NCBI GenBank assembly: GCA_031276105.1
Contig: JAISNS010000071.1
Coordinates: forward strand, 1 to 8,003
Length of the DNA stretch: 8,003 nucleotides
Reading direction: 5' to 3'
DNA from: Dysgonamonadaceae bacterium
Lineage (GTDB): Bacteria; Bacteroidota; Bacteroidia; Bacteroidales; Azobacteroidaceae
Of this stretch, positions 7,429-8,003 are shown one piece after another; position 1 is the first letter of the stretch, and each line of letters begins with the position of its first letter. The notes below the pieces were generated by a model. The model was not told the DNA's origin. It was given only the letters and a program-made list of their open reading frames with translations, and ran no database searches. The translations under genes were made by a program, and so were the position numbers.

Positions 7429-7441
7429 CGACAATTTGTCG
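7429..7441. promoter_or_regulatory. 13-nt palindrome CGACAA-T-TTGTCG, candidate operator
   Basis: Two 6-bp arms around a single central T. The left arm overlaps the second copy of AAATACGACA (7424-7433); the first copy (7336-7345) lies 88 nt to the left and is followed by CAGTTTTC rather than the second arm. A short palindrome with a separate half-site is common for regulator binding, but it could arise by chance in DNA of this composition. Confidence 0.35.
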
Positions 7442-7486
7442 CACACTTGGCGAAAAATCAGCTTCAGTAAGCATGTTTTACGCCAT

Positions 7487-7519
7487 TTTGTCTCGTTCTT
7501 TCTTTTGGCATTTTCTTTG
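7487..7519 (+). promoter_or_regulatory. Possible Bacteroidetes-type promoter of hsp20
   Basis: A -33 box TTTG (7487-7490) and a -7 box TTTCTTTG (7512-7519) are separated by 21 nt. The -7 box deviates from TAnnTTTG at one position (T for A). Transcription would start near 7525, giving a leader of about 50 nt that includes the AGGAGG site. Other TTTG words nearby (7504-7507, 7538-7541) give spacings of 14 or 26 nt and fit worse. Confidence 0.35.
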
Positions 7520-7560
7520 CCTATTTTCTATTGAAAATTTGATTGTATAACTATTAATAA

Positions 7561-7566
7561 AGGAGG
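7561..7566 (+). promoter_or_regulatory. Strong Shine-Dalgarno AGGAGG of hsp20
   Basis: AGGAGG lies 8 nt before the ATG at 7575, a near-ideal position and sequence. It fixes the start of hsp20. None of the other six genes in the window has a comparable site. Bacteroidetes ribosomes are known to make little use of Shine-Dalgarno pairing, so its presence here stands out. Confidence 0.85.
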
Positions 7567-7574
7567 ATTTAATT

Positions 7575-8003
7575 ATGAACTTAATCAGAAGAAATCAAAA
7601 TTGGGTACCGGATGTGTTTAACGATTTATTCAACACCGATTGGATGTTAAGAACCAATGCAACGGCTCCGGCTATTAACATTCTCGAATCGGAAAATGAA
7701 TATAAAATTGAAGTAGCCGCTCCCGGTATGACGAAAGAAGATTTTTGCGTGCGCATCGACGACGACAACAATTTAGTCGTGGCTATGGAAAAGAAACAGG
7801 AAAATGCGGAAGAGAAAAGAGATTCGCACTATCTCAGACGCGAATTTTCGTACACCAAATTCGAACAACGAATGATCCTGCCTAAAAATGTTGATCGCGA
7901 AAAGATTGCCGCAAAAATGGAAAACGGAGTCTTGAACGTCTCTATCCCGAAATTGAAAGAAGAAGAAATTAAAAAGAATCTTCGGATGATCGAAATTGGG
8001 TGA
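7575..8003 (+). CDS. Small heat-shock protein, Hsp20/alpha-crystallin family
   Basis: A complete 142-residue ATP-independent holdase chaperone that would bind unfolding cytoplasmic proteins and pass them to DnaK/ClpB. After a short N-terminal arm typical of bacterial class A proteins (VFNDLFNTDW, 14-23), the alpha-crystallin domain runs from about 31 to 127. It opens with APAINILESENEYKIEVAAPG (31-51, typical of the family) and ends with the hallmark A-x-x-x-N-G-V-L at 113-120 followed by NVSIPK. The C-terminal I-x-I anchor used for oligomer assembly is IEI (139-141), one residue from the end. Length is normal. It is transcribed divergently from the efflux operon and its stop codon is the last three bases of the window. 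Start chosen by the AGGAGG site. Heat-shock control is expected from the family, but no CIRCE site is visible. Confidence 0.96.
   Translation: MNLIRRNQNWVPDVFNDLFNTDWMLRTNATAPAINILESENEYKIEVAAPGMTKEDFCVRIDDDNNLVVAMEKKQENAEEKRDSHYLRREFSYTKFEQRMILPKNVDREKIAAKMENGVLNVSIPKLKEEEIKKNLRMIEIG

Larger units (their letters stand above)
7284..7574. promoter_or_regulatory. Divergent intergenic region between the pump operon and hsp20
   Basis: This 291-nt A/T-rich spacer must hold the start signals of both the pump operon (leftward) and hsp20 (rightward). It contains a 14-bp perfect inverted repeat (7349-7389), a 13-nt palindrome (7429-7441), a 10-nt word AAATACGACA present at both 7336-7345 and 7424-7433, a possible hsp20 promoter (7487-7519) and a strong ribosome binding site (7561-7566). 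No good TTTG-N20-TAnnTTTG match was found for the leftward operon. No CIRCE element (TTAGCACTC/GAGTGCTAA) is present. No small gene is evident. Confidence 0.6.

Noticed and set aside
7284..7574. CIRCE/HrcA operator upstream of hsp20
   Set aside because: Neither TTAGCACTC nor GAGTGCTAA, nor a near match in the right spacing, is present.

Overview
The window looks like chromosomal DNA from a member of the Bacteroidetes, probably Bacteroidales. This is an inference. It rests on A/T-rich gene starts without Shine-Dalgarno sequences, a promoter matching the Bacteroidetes consensus (TTTG, about 20 nt, TAnnTTTG), efflux adaptors made as lipoproteins, and low-complexity intergenic repeats built from AAGGTACAAGG-like words. 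No species is claimed.

The main feature is a six-gene operon on the minus strand, running from 7283 down to 374. It encodes three tandem HlyD/MacA-type periplasmic adaptor lipoproteins (398, 413 and 334 aa), a MacB/FtsX-type ABC permease (412 aa), its ATPase (232 aa) and a TolC-type outer-membrane channel (498 aa with the start chosen here). The gaps are 12, -4, 3, 10 and 10 nt, so co-transcription is very likely. Together the genes encode a complete tripartite export pump: the ATPase drives the inner-membrane permease, the adaptors bridge the periplasm, and the TolC protein forms the exit duct. The substrate cannot be read from the sequence. What sets the pump apart is that one permease/ATPase pair and one channel are served by three different adaptors, and the third lacks the C-terminal membrane-proximal domain. 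The first gene of the operon appears to start with TTG.

The right end carries a complete small heat-shock protein gene (hsp20/ibpA family, 7575-8003, plus strand), transcribed divergently from the pump. It has a strong AGGAGG Shine-Dalgarno, unlike any other gene here. The 291-nt divergent spacer (7284-7574) holds a perfect 14-bp inverted repeat, a 13-nt palindrome and a repeated 10-nt word, which are candidate operators.

The left end (1-373) has no gene. From left to right it holds a block of short direct and inverted repeats (1-150), a (GT)18 microsatellite (163-199), a short hairpin (214-230) and, on the minus strand, a good Bacteroidetes promoter at 303-334 pointing left, out of the window. 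I found no RNA genes, insertion sequences, CRISPR arrays or origins. The system is best described as an unusual version of a known transporter class rather than a wholly new one.
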